Below are positions 40,233 through 49,807 of a stretch of DNA of 64,000 nucleotides, one piece after another. The stretch's first letter is position 1. Each line of letters opens with the position of its first letter. The translations under genes were made by a program, and so were the position numbers. This stretch comes from Companilactobacillus paralimentarius DSM 13238 = JCM 10415. Lineage in GTDB: Bacteria; Bacillota; Bacilli; Lactobacillales; Lactobacillaceae. The DNA lies in NCBI RefSeq assembly GCF_001434985.1, contig NZ_AZES01000117.1, positions 52,762 to 116,761 of the forward strand, read 5' to 3'. The notes beneath the pieces are model-generated. The model did no database searches. It had not been told where the DNA came from and saw only the letters and a list, made by a program, of their open reading frames with translations.

Positions 40233-40287
40233 CGAAAACGTTTACAAAATTCTACTTCTTTGATATTATTAACTCGTTCGAATGAGT
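40233..40287 (+). promoter_or_regulatory. bgl promoter with cre site and palindromic operator
   Basis: TTTACA (40241-40246) and TATTAT (40264-40269) are 17 bp apart. CGAAAACGTTTACA (40233-40246) fits the CcpA cre consensus and covers the -35, so glucose repression is expected. The near-perfect 16-bp palindrome ACTCGTTCGAATGAGT (40272-40287; one mismatched pair) covers the likely start site. It is a good candidate operator for the GntR-type regulator encoded downstream. Confidence 0.75.
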
Positions 40288-40305
40288 GGAAAACTTAAAA
40301 TGTAG

Positions 40306-41751
<1,446 letters not shown>

Positions 41752-41775
41752 TGAGGTATGATAATAAATGATTAG

Positions 41776-41819
41776 AAAACGTATTCCTAGCGCTTGATAA
41801 TGGAATACGTTTTTGTTTT
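41776..41819 (+). terminator. Terminator between the GH1 gene and gntR
   Basis: AAAACGTATTCC (41776-41787) and GGAATACGTTTT (about 41802-41813) form a 12-bp perfect stem with a 14-base loop and further T. The ribosome-binding site of the next gene follows at once, so readthrough probably feeds it. Confidence 0.8.
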
Positions 41820-41835
41820 GGAGGAGAATCTAGAA

Positions 41836-42564
41836 ATGCCAAAAAAAATGGATACAAATGTTTTGGTTAAGAAGATTATTACTGAAATTCAGTCTGGTGA
41901 ATTAGTTGATCAAGATTTAAAACTTCCAGCAGAGCCTAATCTGATGTCACGCTACGAAGTAACCCGCTACACCTTGCGCCAAGCATTAAAACAGTTGAGT
42001 GTTATGGGTTATACTTATCAAGTCCATGGAGTAGGGACGTTTGTTCGTCACCAACAGACTGTGGATTCAGTGGCTTTAGAACATGAAGGTGGATTGTCTG
42101 CTGAAATGGAGCGAATCGGTCGTAAGTTAACGACTAAAACTGCTAGTGAAAAAATTATTCCCGTATCAGAGGCACTCTTTTTACCAAAGACTCATCATTT
42201 TCAGAATGACGACAAATTGATTCAAGTTCGTCGCTTTCGATTATTGGATGATAAACCCTATTTGATGGAACAGTCTTATTATTTGCAGTCAGTGATTGAT
42301 AGTATTCCGGAAGAAGCTTTGTATGGATCACTATTTAAGTATTTTGAGCAAAGTCGTAAGACCCAGATTGGTTTTATTGATCAAACGATTATGAGCGAAC
42401 CTCTACCAGATGAAGCCAGTGAATTTATGGAGATGCCAGCGGGATCACCGAGCTTGTTGATTAGAGATGAATCATATTTGGCTAATGGTGAATTATTGGC
42501 CTTTTCAAAACAATATTATAATTATCAACAGGCAAAATTATTTATGATCAAAAAAGTTCATTGA
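41836..42564 (+). CDS. GntR/HutC family transcriptional regulator with UTRA domain
   Basis: This regulator (242 aa) has an N-terminal winged helix (about 1-70) with LPAEPNLMSRYEVTRYTLRQALKQL, the GntR helix-turn-helix, then GVGTFV. A C-terminal UTRA effector domain (about 90-240) probably binds a sugar phosphate, as in regulators of beta-glucoside genes. I use ATG 41836 with GGAGGAG 9-15 bases upstream; the frame is open further back across the terminator. Its position next to the GH1 gene and the palindrome at 40272-40287 suggests it represses that gene. Confidence 0.88.
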   Translation: MPKKMDTNVLVKKIITEIQSGELVDQDLKLPAEPNLMSRYEVTRYTLRQALKQLSVMGYTYQVHGVGTFVRHQQTVDSVALEHEGGLSAEMERIGRKLTTKTASEKIIPVSEALFLPKTHHFQNDDKLIQVRRFRLLDDKPYLMEQSYYLQSVIDSIPEEALYGSLFKYFEQSRKTQIGFIDQTIMSEPLPDEASEFMEMPAGSPSLLIRDESYLANGELLAFSKQYYNYQQAKLFMIKKVH

Positions 42565-42581
42565 TGGGATGAGATAATATT

Positions 42582-43209
42582 ATGAAGGTAGCAGTCATTC
42601 AAGCCAGTAGTCAGATTAAGAGAAACCAACTTTTGTATGATGCTAACTAGGTCGGCTGTGGAAAAGGATGATGAGGTAATTAATTTTGGAGTTTATCCAC
42701 AAGAAGAAACTTTGTCGTATTTTCGGGTAGCTTTACTCGTAGGATTGTTAATTAATTCTGATGCGATTGATTTTGTGATAACGGGGTGTAGTTCTGGGAA
42801 TGGGATGAATGTAGCATGTAATACAATGCCAAATGTCCTCAGTGGCTATATACCAACGCCTAGTGACGCTTATTTGTTTGGACGAATAAACTATGGCAAC
42901 TGTGTTTCATTACCCTTAGGATTGAATTTTGGCTGGGCTGGAGAATTAAATATAAGTTATACACTGGCAAAGTTATTCGATGGTCCAATGAATACTGGTT
43001 ATCCACAGGGGGAAGCACTTCGAAAACAACGGGATGCAAAGTTACTGCTTGAGATCAAAAGGTCCGAATCTATAAATATGATTGATATAATGGAAAAGTT
43101 AGATGAAGAAGTTTTGAAGCCGATTTGGCAGAAACAAGATGTATTAAATTACGTAATAGAGAATGGAAATAATCAAAAATTACGGGATTATTTGATTCGA
43201 AAGATTTAA
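42582..43209 (+). pseudogene. RpiB/LacA/LacB-like sugar-phosphate isomerase, frameshifted
   Basis: The gene opens at ATG 42582 (MKVAVIQASSQIKRNQ) but hits TAG at 42648-42650. The +1 frame continues as RSAVEKDDEVINFG to 43209. Skipping one base near 42648 (T) joins the halves into a single 208-residue protein with the family segments VITGCSSGNGMNVACN, TPSDAYLFGRIN and LGLNFGWAGE. So it looks like a one-base insertion. Members of this family act on sugar phosphates. It follows gntR by 17 bases. It may be a true pseudogene or a sequencing error; the AAC TAG context is not a known programmed-shift site. Confidence 0.85.
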
Positions 43210-43223
43210 GTGGAGGAAGAATT

Positions 43224-43724
43224 ATGGATTTAGCGGATCTTTCTAGTAAATATAAAGTTAGACGGTTAGTGACTAGTGACACTGAGGAGATTCTCAAATT
43301 AAGTTTAAGCAATCCTATATTTTATAAATATTGTCCACCTGTGATTACACGTCCAGTTATTCGTCACGATATGACTGTCGTACCACCACATAAAACGACG
43401 GATGATAAGTATTATGTTGGTTTCTTTGACGGTGATAAATTGATTGCCATGTTAGATTTGATTGTAAAATATCCAGATGAAATAACAGCATGGGTCGGAT
43501 TATTTATGGTTGATAGCCAATATCAGGGGAAGGGTATTGGAACAGAAATCTTTAATGATATTATGTCAGCTTTAAAGAAATCAGGCTTGAAACAGATTGA
43601 ATTAGCTTATGCTAAAGGTAATAAACAGAGTAAACATTTCTGGGTAAAGAATGGCTTCTTTGAAACTGGTAATGAGGCCCAAGAACCCGGATATACAGCT
43701 ATTGTGATGGGACGATTATTGTAA
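43224..43724 (+). CDS. GNAT family N-acetyltransferase
   Basis: This 166-aa protein has the GNAT fold. The acetyl-CoA-binding motif A is SQYQGKGIGTEIF (near 95-107), following a typical VGLFMV strand. The C-terminal AKGNKQSKHFWVKNGF is the motif B region. The substrate is unknown. ATG 43224 follows GTGGAGGAA, 14 bases after the isomerase pseudogene, so it likely belongs to that transcript. Confidence 0.85.
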   Translation: MDLADLSSKYKVRRLVTSDTEEILKLSLSNPIFYKYCPPVITRPVIRHDMTVVPPHKTTDDKYYVGFFDGDKLIAMLDLIVKYPDEITAWVGLFMVDSQYQGKGIGTEIFNDIMSALKKSGLKQIELAYAKGNKQSKHFWVKNGFFETGNEAQEPGYTAIVMGRLL

Positions 43725-43807
43725 TAGACGTTGTGTATTATGTGTGCATATAAATTTTTGATTTAAAAATATAATTGTTAGAATAAAATAAAAAGAGAGA
43801 ATTTACT

Positions 43808-43939
43808 ATGGCACAGGATGATACAAAAGAGGCCACTATAAAAACAGTTGTTGATGTTGTGGCTGAACGAGAAAAGAAGCGTCACGATTGGATTGAAAAA
43901 TATCTTGATCGAAATCTGAATGTTTATACTAAAAAGTAA
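43808..43939 (+). CDS. Small charged protein, unknown
   Basis: This 43-codon open frame (ATG 43808, TAA 43937-43939) encodes a hydrophilic, probably helical peptide with many Lys, Glu and Asp (for example DVVAEREKKRHDWIEKYLDRN). No family is recognised. AAGAGAGAA lies 8-16 bases upstream, and a strong terminator follows ten bases after the stop, which supports a real gene. It lies between the GNAT gene and the convergent DUF218 gene. Confidence 0.55.
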   Translation: MAQDDTKEATIKTVVDVVAEREKKRHDWIEKYLDRNLNVYTKK

Positions 43940-43947
43940 TCAATAAT

Positions 43948-43990
43948 AAAAAGGTGTTCATATTCTGCAAAATATGAACACCTTTTATTT
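43948..43990. terminator. Bidirectional terminator
   Basis: AAAAGGTGTTCATATT (43949-43964) and its exact complement (43971-43986) enclose CTGCAA. With A and T runs at both ends, it serves the small gene and the convergent DUF218 gene. Confidence 0.93.
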
Positions 43991-45092
43991 ATTTGGTTTT
44001 AAAATCGACGTAAAGCGTCACTAGCATTGATAATAAAACGAAGAATCCAATAATGGAAATCATAATAATATGACGTTTCTTGTTCATGATCAGAATAGCG
44101 ACAAATTCACGGATCAAAGCGTTGGGTAGAAAATAGAATCTTGTTGGAGCACCAACACCATTGGCTGCTAAGCCGGCCATTCTTGCATAGAGGCCAGCTC
44201 TAAAAATGTGATAATTATTACTGAAAAATTTGATATATGCTTTATTACTGCCATAATCATCTTGAATAATCTTCTTCGAAAACTGCATATTCTGCAAAGT
44301 ATTCTTCGATTGATCTTCTAAAATGATTTGGTCCTTATCCCAACCATGCTCAATAGCATAATTAGCCATTGCTTGAGCCTCAGATAATTTCTCATCATTA
44401 CCTTGACCACCAGAAAAAACAATTTTTGGAGTAGGACGACCCTTTTTAATCTGCTTGTTAGCAAATTTGATAGCGGCATCGATTCGGTTGCCAAGTAAGC
44501 GAGAAACAGTATCGCCATTGATTAATCCAGCTCCCAAAACGATTAAATAATTGGCTTTATATTGTTTAGGGAAGAATTGATAGAGCAAAACGTTGACCAA
44601 AAAATTGTATGAACACAAGATCAAGTAAGCACCAACAATTGGTAGACCGGAAATCAAGACATCTAGCCAGTCCGGTAGGAATTTGGCGTGGGCTGATAAG
44701 AAAATATTGGCAAACCAGAGTACAACGAGGAAGATCCCCAACAACAAAGTCAGCATATTAGATAATGTATGACTCTCTCGTTTCCAAACGATAAAAGCGT
44801 TCCACAGTAGTAGAAGCCACATTGAAATCATGGTAATAAAGATTAAACCGATAATAAGTAAGAAGAGCGTTCCCATAACGACAACGAATGGTAAATTACC
44901 AGTACTGAATATTAAAACCGCCAATTCGGCTAAAAAGCTAAAGAAAAAGATAGAAAAAGTAATTCCGTTGATTAAGCGCCGTGGTTCTCTTAACCAAAGG
45001 AATAAAAAGATTCCTAACATAATTAAAGTAGCTAATCCCCAGTAAACTGAAATTTTTTGCAAAACGTTGACGTACGGTTCTAAGCTATTCAT
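43989..45092 (-). CDS. YdcF/SanA-like membrane protein, DUF218 domain
   Basis: This is a 367-aa membrane protein. About five or six hydrophobic segments fill the first ~190 residues. A DUF218 (ElyC/SanA/YdcF) domain follows with NYLIVLGAGLING, IVFSGGQGNDE and EAQAMANYAIEHG, plus SKNTLQNMQFSKK. One more helix is at the C-terminus. The family is linked to envelope functions, but the reaction is unknown. I use ATG 45092 with GAGAGGTG 5 bases upstream; the frame is open back to 45134. Confidence 0.85.
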   Translation of the reverse strand: MNSLEPYVNVLQKISVYWGLATLIMLGIFLFLWLREPRRLINGITFSIFFFSFLAELAVLIFSTGNLPFVVVMGTLFLLIIGLIFITMISMWLLLLWNAFIVWKRESHTLSNMLTLLLGIFLVVLWFANIFLSAHAKFLPDWLDVLISGLPIVGAYLILCSYNFLVNVLLYQFFPKQYKANYLIVLGAGLINGDTVSRLLGNRIDAAIKFANKQIKKGRPTPKIVFSGGQGNDEKLSEAQAMANYAIEHGWDKDQIILEDQSKNTLQNMQFSKKIIQDDYGSNKAYIKFFSNNYHIFRAGLYARMAGLAANGVGAPTRFYFLPNALIREFVAILIMNKKRHIIMISIIGFFVLLSMLVTLYVDFKTK

Positions 45093-45253
45093 AAAATCAC
45101 CTCTCTTAGATTTATGAATGATATATATTCCCATACAATCAAATTAATTTTATCATAGCCGGAAATTTGTTTTGTGGATAAGCATTCACAATTATAAAAA
45201 TTTTGAGTCGAATAAAATGTAGAGAGATGTTATTCTGAAATTAGAGGTGGAGT

Positions 45254-46081
45254 ATGGCTGATATAAAACTGATCTTGAGTGATATTGATGGAACGATTTT
45301 GAATGATAAGAACGTTGTTGATAGTGACTTGAAAGAGAATATTGTCAAATTGAATCATCGCAAGATACCGTTCATTTTGGCTTCGGCTCGGTCTCCTAGA
45401 GGGATGATAACTTTGGCTAAAGAATTAGGTGTAATGGATAATCCGATTGCTTGTTATAATGGTGCCTTGGTAGTAAAGGACCTACAAGACAGTGATTATA
45501 CGACTATTTTGAGTCATGGATTGAATTTACTAGAGGTAAAACAAATATTTCAAATTTTGCAAAAAAAATTTCCTGAAATTTCAATTAATTTGTATTCAGG
45601 AGCAGATTGGTATGTGGAAAATCTTGATAAATGGGTTAAGATTGAAGCAGATATTACTAATATGACACCAATTGCTACTGACTTGAATCAATTGGTGGAT
45701 AAACTTGAGATTCCAATTCATAAGTTACTTCTGATTGGTGAATCATCAGAAATAAGTAAAGCAATGAAGTATTTACAGAATGTAAACCTTGAAAATAGTT
45801 CTTTTTACCTATCGAAGGATAATTATTTAGAAATAACTGCTAGTAGGGTATCTAAAGAACATGTTTTACGAGAATTAGCTGATTATTATCATATAAAGTT
45901 GAATAACACTATGACTTTGGGTGACAACTTCAATGATGTACCTATGCTAAATTTGGCTGAAGTCGGAGTAGCTATGGATAATGCACCAGTCGATGTTAAA
46001 ACTCATGCCAATTTTGTGACTAAAAGTAATAATGAGAATGGAGTCTCATATGCAATTGAAAAGTACGTATTAAAGAGGTAA
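45254..46081 (+). CDS. HAD family hydrolase, Cof subfamily IIB
   Basis: This 275-aa HAD phosphatase has motif I LSDIDGTIL (near 8-16), motif II LASARSPRG near 40 and motif IV TLGDNFNDVPML (near 217). The cap is type IIB, as in sugar-phosphate and flavin-nucleotide phosphatases. The substrate is unknown. ATG 45254 follows GAGGTGG. It is four bases upstream of a macrodomain gene, so they are one operon. Confidence 0.9.
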   Translation: MADIKLILSDIDGTILNDKNVVDSDLKENIVKLNHRKIPFILASARSPRGMITLAKELGVMDNPIACYNGALVVKDLQDSDYTTILSHGLNLLEVKQIFQILQKKFPEISINLYSGADWYVENLDKWVKIEADITNMTPIATDLNQLVDKLEIPIHKLLLIGESSEISKAMKYLQNVNLENSSFYLSKDNYLEITASRVSKEHVLRELADYYHIKLNNTMTLGDNFNDVPMLNLAEVGVAMDNAPVDVKTHANFVTKSNNENGVSYAIEKYVLKR

Positions 46082-46085
46082 AAAA

Positions 46086-46589
46086 ATGTCTAAGGTTACA
46101 GTTATTAAAGCGGATATTGCCAATTTACCATTTCGTGTTGGTGGGATAGTCAATGCGGCTAATAGTGCTCTAATTCCTGGTGGTGGAGTTGATGGTGCAT
46201 TAAATGCCAAAGCGGGATCTAGTTTAAAAAAAGATATGTTGGCTTTTAAAGGCACTCCTACCGGAACAGCGGTTTATACAAGAGCTTATAATTTGAATGC
46301 TGATTACGTCATTCATGCAGTTGGTCCGAGATATGTTGACGGACACTCAGGAGAGGAAGCGTTGCTAACTAGTGCCTATAAATCAGTAATGTTATTGACT
46401 CAAAAGTTACATTTATGGACGATTGCTGTCCCCTTCTTAAGTACCGGTGTATATGGATATCCTTTGTATGAAGCAATTTGGATTGCTATCAAAACAATTC
46501 AGGAATCTCAAGTCGATACAGAGGCTTTTTTGGTAGCCTTTGATGATCGAACTGAGAAAATAGCAAAGAGTATTTTAGAAGAGGATTAG
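46086..46589 (+). CDS. Macrodomain protein, probable ADP-ribose/O-acetyl-ADP-ribose hydrolase
   Basis: This is a single macrodomain (167 aa). VNAANSALIPGGGVDGALNAKAG near residues 21-43 is the ADP-ribose-binding loop with the catalytic-type Asn and Asp. VPFLSTGVYGYPL near 113 is the second phosphate-binding loop. YmdB-like relatives deacetylate O-acetyl-ADP-ribose or remove ADP-ribose from proteins. In the first loop LN replaces the more usual IH after GVDGA. It is coupled to the HAD gene four bases upstream; no sirtuin or ART gene lies in the window. Confidence 0.88.
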   Translation: MSKVTVIKADIANLPFRVGGIVNAANSALIPGGGVDGALNAKAGSSLKKDMLAFKGTPTGTAVYTRAYNLNADYVIHAVGPRYVDGHSGEEALLTSAYKSVMLLTQKLHLWTIAVPFLSTGVYGYPLYEAIWIAIKTIQESQVDTEAFLVAFDDRTEKIAKSILEED

Positions 46590-46695
46590 TATCTTCTTGG
46601 GTTAGTTAAGAATGTAATTCAACAAAAAGTTATAACACTATCGAAGATGAAAATTTAAATATATTCAAAATTCTATTCAGACTTTTTTTGTGGCA

Positions 46696-46762
46696 GGTAC
46701 TAAAAAGTGCCTACCAGACTTTAAAGTGCGTACTAGGCAAAAAGATCATTTCATTCTATATT
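46696..46762 (+). promoter_or_regulatory. SDR promoter with HxlR-like operator
   Basis: GGTACTAAAAAGTGCC (46696-46711) is an inverted repeat with one G-U-type mismatch. A second related site, AAGTGCGTACTAGG (46724-46737), repeats AAGTGC 19 bp on. The second site overlaps TAGGCA (46734-46739), which is followed after 17 bp by TATATT (46757-46762). GTAC/AGTGC-type repeats of this kind are typical for HxlR/YodB-like redox or aldehyde sensors. No such regulator is encoded in the window. Confidence 0.55.
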
Positions 46763-46800
46763 AAGAATACAAATTAAACGATAATTAACGGAGGAACATT

Positions 46801-47595
46801 ATGGATCTTCATTTAACAAATAAAAAAGCTTTAATTACAGGTTCTACTAAGGGAATCGGTAAAGCAATTGCAATGGAAATGGCAAAAGAAGGAACCAATG
46901 TCATTATTAATGGTAGAAAACAACCAGAAGTTGATAAAGTTGTAGCGGAAATTAAGGATAATTTTCCTAAAACACAACCACAAGGAATAGCAGCAGATCT
47001 AGCTAATGAAACTGATCGTGAGAAGTTATTTCAAGAAATTCCTGTGATTGATATTCTAGTTAACAATATGGGAATTTTTCAACCAATGGATTATTTTGAT
47101 ATTGATGATGCCACTTGGGAAAAATTTTATAGAGTAAATGTTTTGGCTGGAAATGCTTTGGCTAAATTTTATTTACCTAAAATGTTGGAGCAAGATTTTG
47201 GCAGAATTATCTTCATTGCTAGTGAAGAAGCAGTTATGCCATCAGGTGAAATGCCTCAATACAGTATGACTAAATCAATGAATTTATCTTTAGCAAAGAG
47301 TTTATCAATGTTGACAGTTGATACACATGTTACGGTTAATACAATTATGCCTGGTTCTACTTTGACTGAAGGCGTACAAAAGATGTTAGACGACATGTAC
47401 AAGGATAGTGATTTACCTAAAGATAAGTGGGAAAAGGATTTCATGAAGAATCATCGTTCTCGTTCACAAATTCAACGTCTAATCAGACCTGAAGAGATTG
47501 GTCGTTTTACAGCCTTTGTCGCTAGTCCAGATGCTTCGTCATTTTCAGGTGAAGCATTACGTGTTGATGGTGGTCTAGTTCCAACCATTTTCTAA
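46801..47595 (+). CDS. SDR family oxidoreductase
   Basis: This short-chain dehydrogenase/reductase (264 aa) has the cofactor loop TGSTKGIGKA (near 14-23), NNMG (near 89), the catalytic Ser in FIASEEA, YSMTKSM with the catalytic Tyr and Lys (near 158-162), and PGSTLTEG. The residue after the second strand (NGRKQPE) suggests NADP preference. The substrate is unknown. ATG 46801 follows GGAGGAA. The operator-like repeats upstream suggest induction by reactive small molecules. Confidence 0.9.
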   Translation: MDLHLTNKKALITGSTKGIGKAIAMEMAKEGTNVIINGRKQPEVDKVVAEIKDNFPKTQPQGIAADLANETDREKLFQEIPVIDILVNNMGIFQPMDYFDIDDATWEKFYRVNVLAGNALAKFYLPKMLEQDFGRIIFIASEEAVMPSGEMPQYSMTKSMNLSLAKSLSMLTVDTHVTVNTIMPGSTLTEGVQKMLDDMYKDSDLPKDKWEKDFMKNHRSRSQIQRLIRPEEIGRFTAFVASPDASSFSGEALRVDGGLVPTIF

Positions 47596-47633
47596 ACTTA
47601 ATGCTATGATGGAAAGCATTAGGAGGAAAGATT

Positions 47634-47984
47634 ATGATTTGGTTATGGACTCATTTGATAACATGGATTGTTATGGCAATTATGATCCTGTTGGCGTTAT
47701 TTACTAATACACATACTAAAATTTATGAAATGGTTACAAGAGTTGGTTATATAGTCATCATTGCGACGGGAATAAAGTTAGCAATTAGGGCTTGGTCAGT
47801 AGAACCAACCTTATTGATTGTTAAAATTATTGTGGCTTTGATTTTTATCGCTTTAGTTGAAATAGCCTTTGCCCGAAAGGCTCAAAAGAGTTTAAATCGT
47901 CCATTAATTTGGGCAGTATTAGTTTTCTGCATTGTAGTAGCTCTCTTGGGATTTGCTTTGGCAGGTTGGTATCCATTTGCATAA
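47634..47984 (+). CDS. YisL family membrane protein (DUF1516)
   Basis: This 116-aa protein consists of four hydrophobic helices and matches the YisL/DUF1516 pattern: WLWTHLITW at the start, VTRVGYIVIIATGIKL in the middle, and VEIAFARKAQKS before the last helix. The function is unknown. ATG 47634 follows TAGGAGGAA 38 bases after the SDR stop, so the two are probably co-transcribed. A terminator follows. Confidence 0.85.
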   Translation: MIWLWTHLITWIVMAIMILLALFTNTHTKIYEMVTRVGYIVIIATGIKLAIRAWSVEPTLLIVKIIVALIFIALVEIAFARKAQKSLNRPLIWAVLVFCIVVALLGFALAGWYPFA

Positions 47985-48011
47985 AAAAAACGACCTTCGG
48001 GTCGCTTTTTT
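47983..48011. terminator. Bidirectional terminator
   Basis: CGACC/GGTCG around a TTCG tetraloop (47991-48004), with eight A before and six T after, lies between the convergent DUF1516 gene and the ABC gene. The short stem is stabilised by the UUCG loop. Confidence 0.85.
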
Positions 48012-49772
48012 AGTTAACCATCTGTTCGTTAACATATTGGGCATAAAGTTTATGATCTTTCATTAATTCTTGGTGACTCCCGTGACCAGTTACTGTACCT
48101 TTTTCGATAAAGTAAATTTGATCTGCATCAACGATGGTTGAAAGTCGATGTGCTATTACTAAAGTAGTACGGCCAATCATTAATTGATCTAAAGCTCGTT
48201 GAACCTTTTCTTCGGACTCAGAATCGAGGCTGGCAGTAGCTTCATCTAACATTAGAATTTTTGGATCACGTAGGAAAGCTCTAGCAATGGCAATTCTTTG
48301 TTTTTGACCACCAGATAGTTTGACACCACGTTCGCCAATTTGGGTTTCTAATTGTTCTGGAAAATTCTTTACGAATTCATCTGCATAAGCCAATTGAAGT
48401 CCGTGCCAAAGTTCTTTGTCAGTCAATTGATGATTTAAACCGTATTGAAGATTGTCACGAATACTGCCAGCAAAAACGGCACTATCTTGAGATACGTAAC
48501 CAATTTGAGAACGCCAATTAGCTAGACTGATATCGCTGATTTCTTGCTGATCTACTTTGATCGTACCAGAATCAGGTTGGTAGAATCTTTCTAATAGAGC
48601 GAAGATAGTTGATTTACCACCACCAGAAGGTCCAGCAAAAGCAATGACTGTATTGGGTTTTGCTTCGAAGGAAACATCATGCAAAATGGGATGATCTTTG
48701 TCATAGCTGAAATTCAAGTGATCAGCTGTAATTGTTTTTCCTTCAACATCAATATCTTGACCAGTAGTTGTTTCAGGCTTGGTACTTAGGATTTCTTGAA
48801 TTCTTTCAGTTGAACCCATGGCTTTTTGAACTTGGGAGAAGAAAGTAGCAAAGCTGGCTACAGGAGTAATGATGTTAAATAAATATAGTAGAAAAGCAAC
48901 TAATGAACCACTTGTTAGTGTACCTTGTTGAATTCTAACAGCACCATAGCCAAGAATGCCGACAAAGATTCCTAACATAACGGTTGTCATGATTGGCTGC
49001 AAAACAGCTTCAACTTTTGCATCTTTAATACCGACTTTGAAGATACGATCAATCAAAGTTCCGCCGGTCTCTTTTTCAAATATTTCACCGTTACTTGACT
49101 TGATCAAACGAACTTCGGAAAGTTTTTCGCTGGCATCGGCATTGAAATCAGCTGTTGCGGCTTGAAGTTTGCGGCTTGAAGTTTGCGGCCTAAACGAGAC
49201 ATTATCTTTCCAATAGGAAGTAAGATCAAAACAATAATTGGAACAACGCCAAACATTAATGAAGCCATTTTCCAATCCATAAAGAAAAGAATGACCATTG
49301 AACCAATTAATTGAATGGCTCCGGTTATGAAGTTAGGGAATTGAGCAGTAATTAAATCTTTGATAACGCTAGTATCGTTAACTAGACGGGAACTGCTTTC
49401 ACCTGACTTGTGATCATCGAAGTAGTCAACGGGTAATCTTAAAAGATGAGCCCAGAGTTTCTCAAGTAAAGTTTTGACTGAACTTTCGCCGACATATCTC
49501 AGAATGTAACCGCCAATTGTTCCAAAACCTAATTGAATCACAAATGCTAGGATTAAAACGACTAACATTTTACTATCTATCTTTGATAGGCCACTGGTAT
49601 CAACCAACTTTTTGGTTAATTGGGGTACAACCAAACTGGCACCACTAGTTACTAAACTTAAAAGCATTCCTAACAGGAAAAGAGCCTTTTTCGGATTGAC
49701 GCTGTTAATCAACTGTAGAAAATCTTTGAATTTGAAGGTACCAGTTCTTTTAGGTAAATCGCGTCTCATCAT
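48010..49772 (-). pseudogene. ABC multidrug-type exporter (half-transporter), broken by a 14-bp tandem duplication
   Basis: The N-terminal part (49772 to about 49185) has the ABC membrane domain with several helices, ending in RLGRKLQA. The frame then shifts. The downstream part (about 49156 to 48010) resumes with ATADFNADASEK and carries Walker A GPSGGGKST, signature KLSGGQKQR and Walker B ILMLDEATASLD. At 49157-49184 GCGGCTTGAAGTTT occurs twice in tandem, with a partial third copy. Removing one copy restores a single 1749-nt frame (582 aa), the normal size for an LmrA/MsbA-like exporter. It lies downstream of a MarR gene in the same direction. Confidence 0.93.
49157..49189. repeat. 14-bp tandem repeat, 2.4 copies, inside the ABC exporter gene
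   Basis: GCGGCTTGAAGTTT at 49157-49170 is repeated exactly at 49171-49184, followed by GCGGC. The unit length is not a multiple of three, so each added or lost copy shifts the frame. Loss of one copy restores the gene. Confidence 0.97.
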
Positions 49773-49807
49773 TGTTCCATCACGTATATCTTTATATCCT
49801 CACTAAA

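Noticed and set aside
48010..49772. Two separate ABC genes, membrane part and ATPase part
   Set aside because: The frames meet exactly at the 14-bp duplication, and removing one copy fuses them in frame, so this is one disrupted gene.
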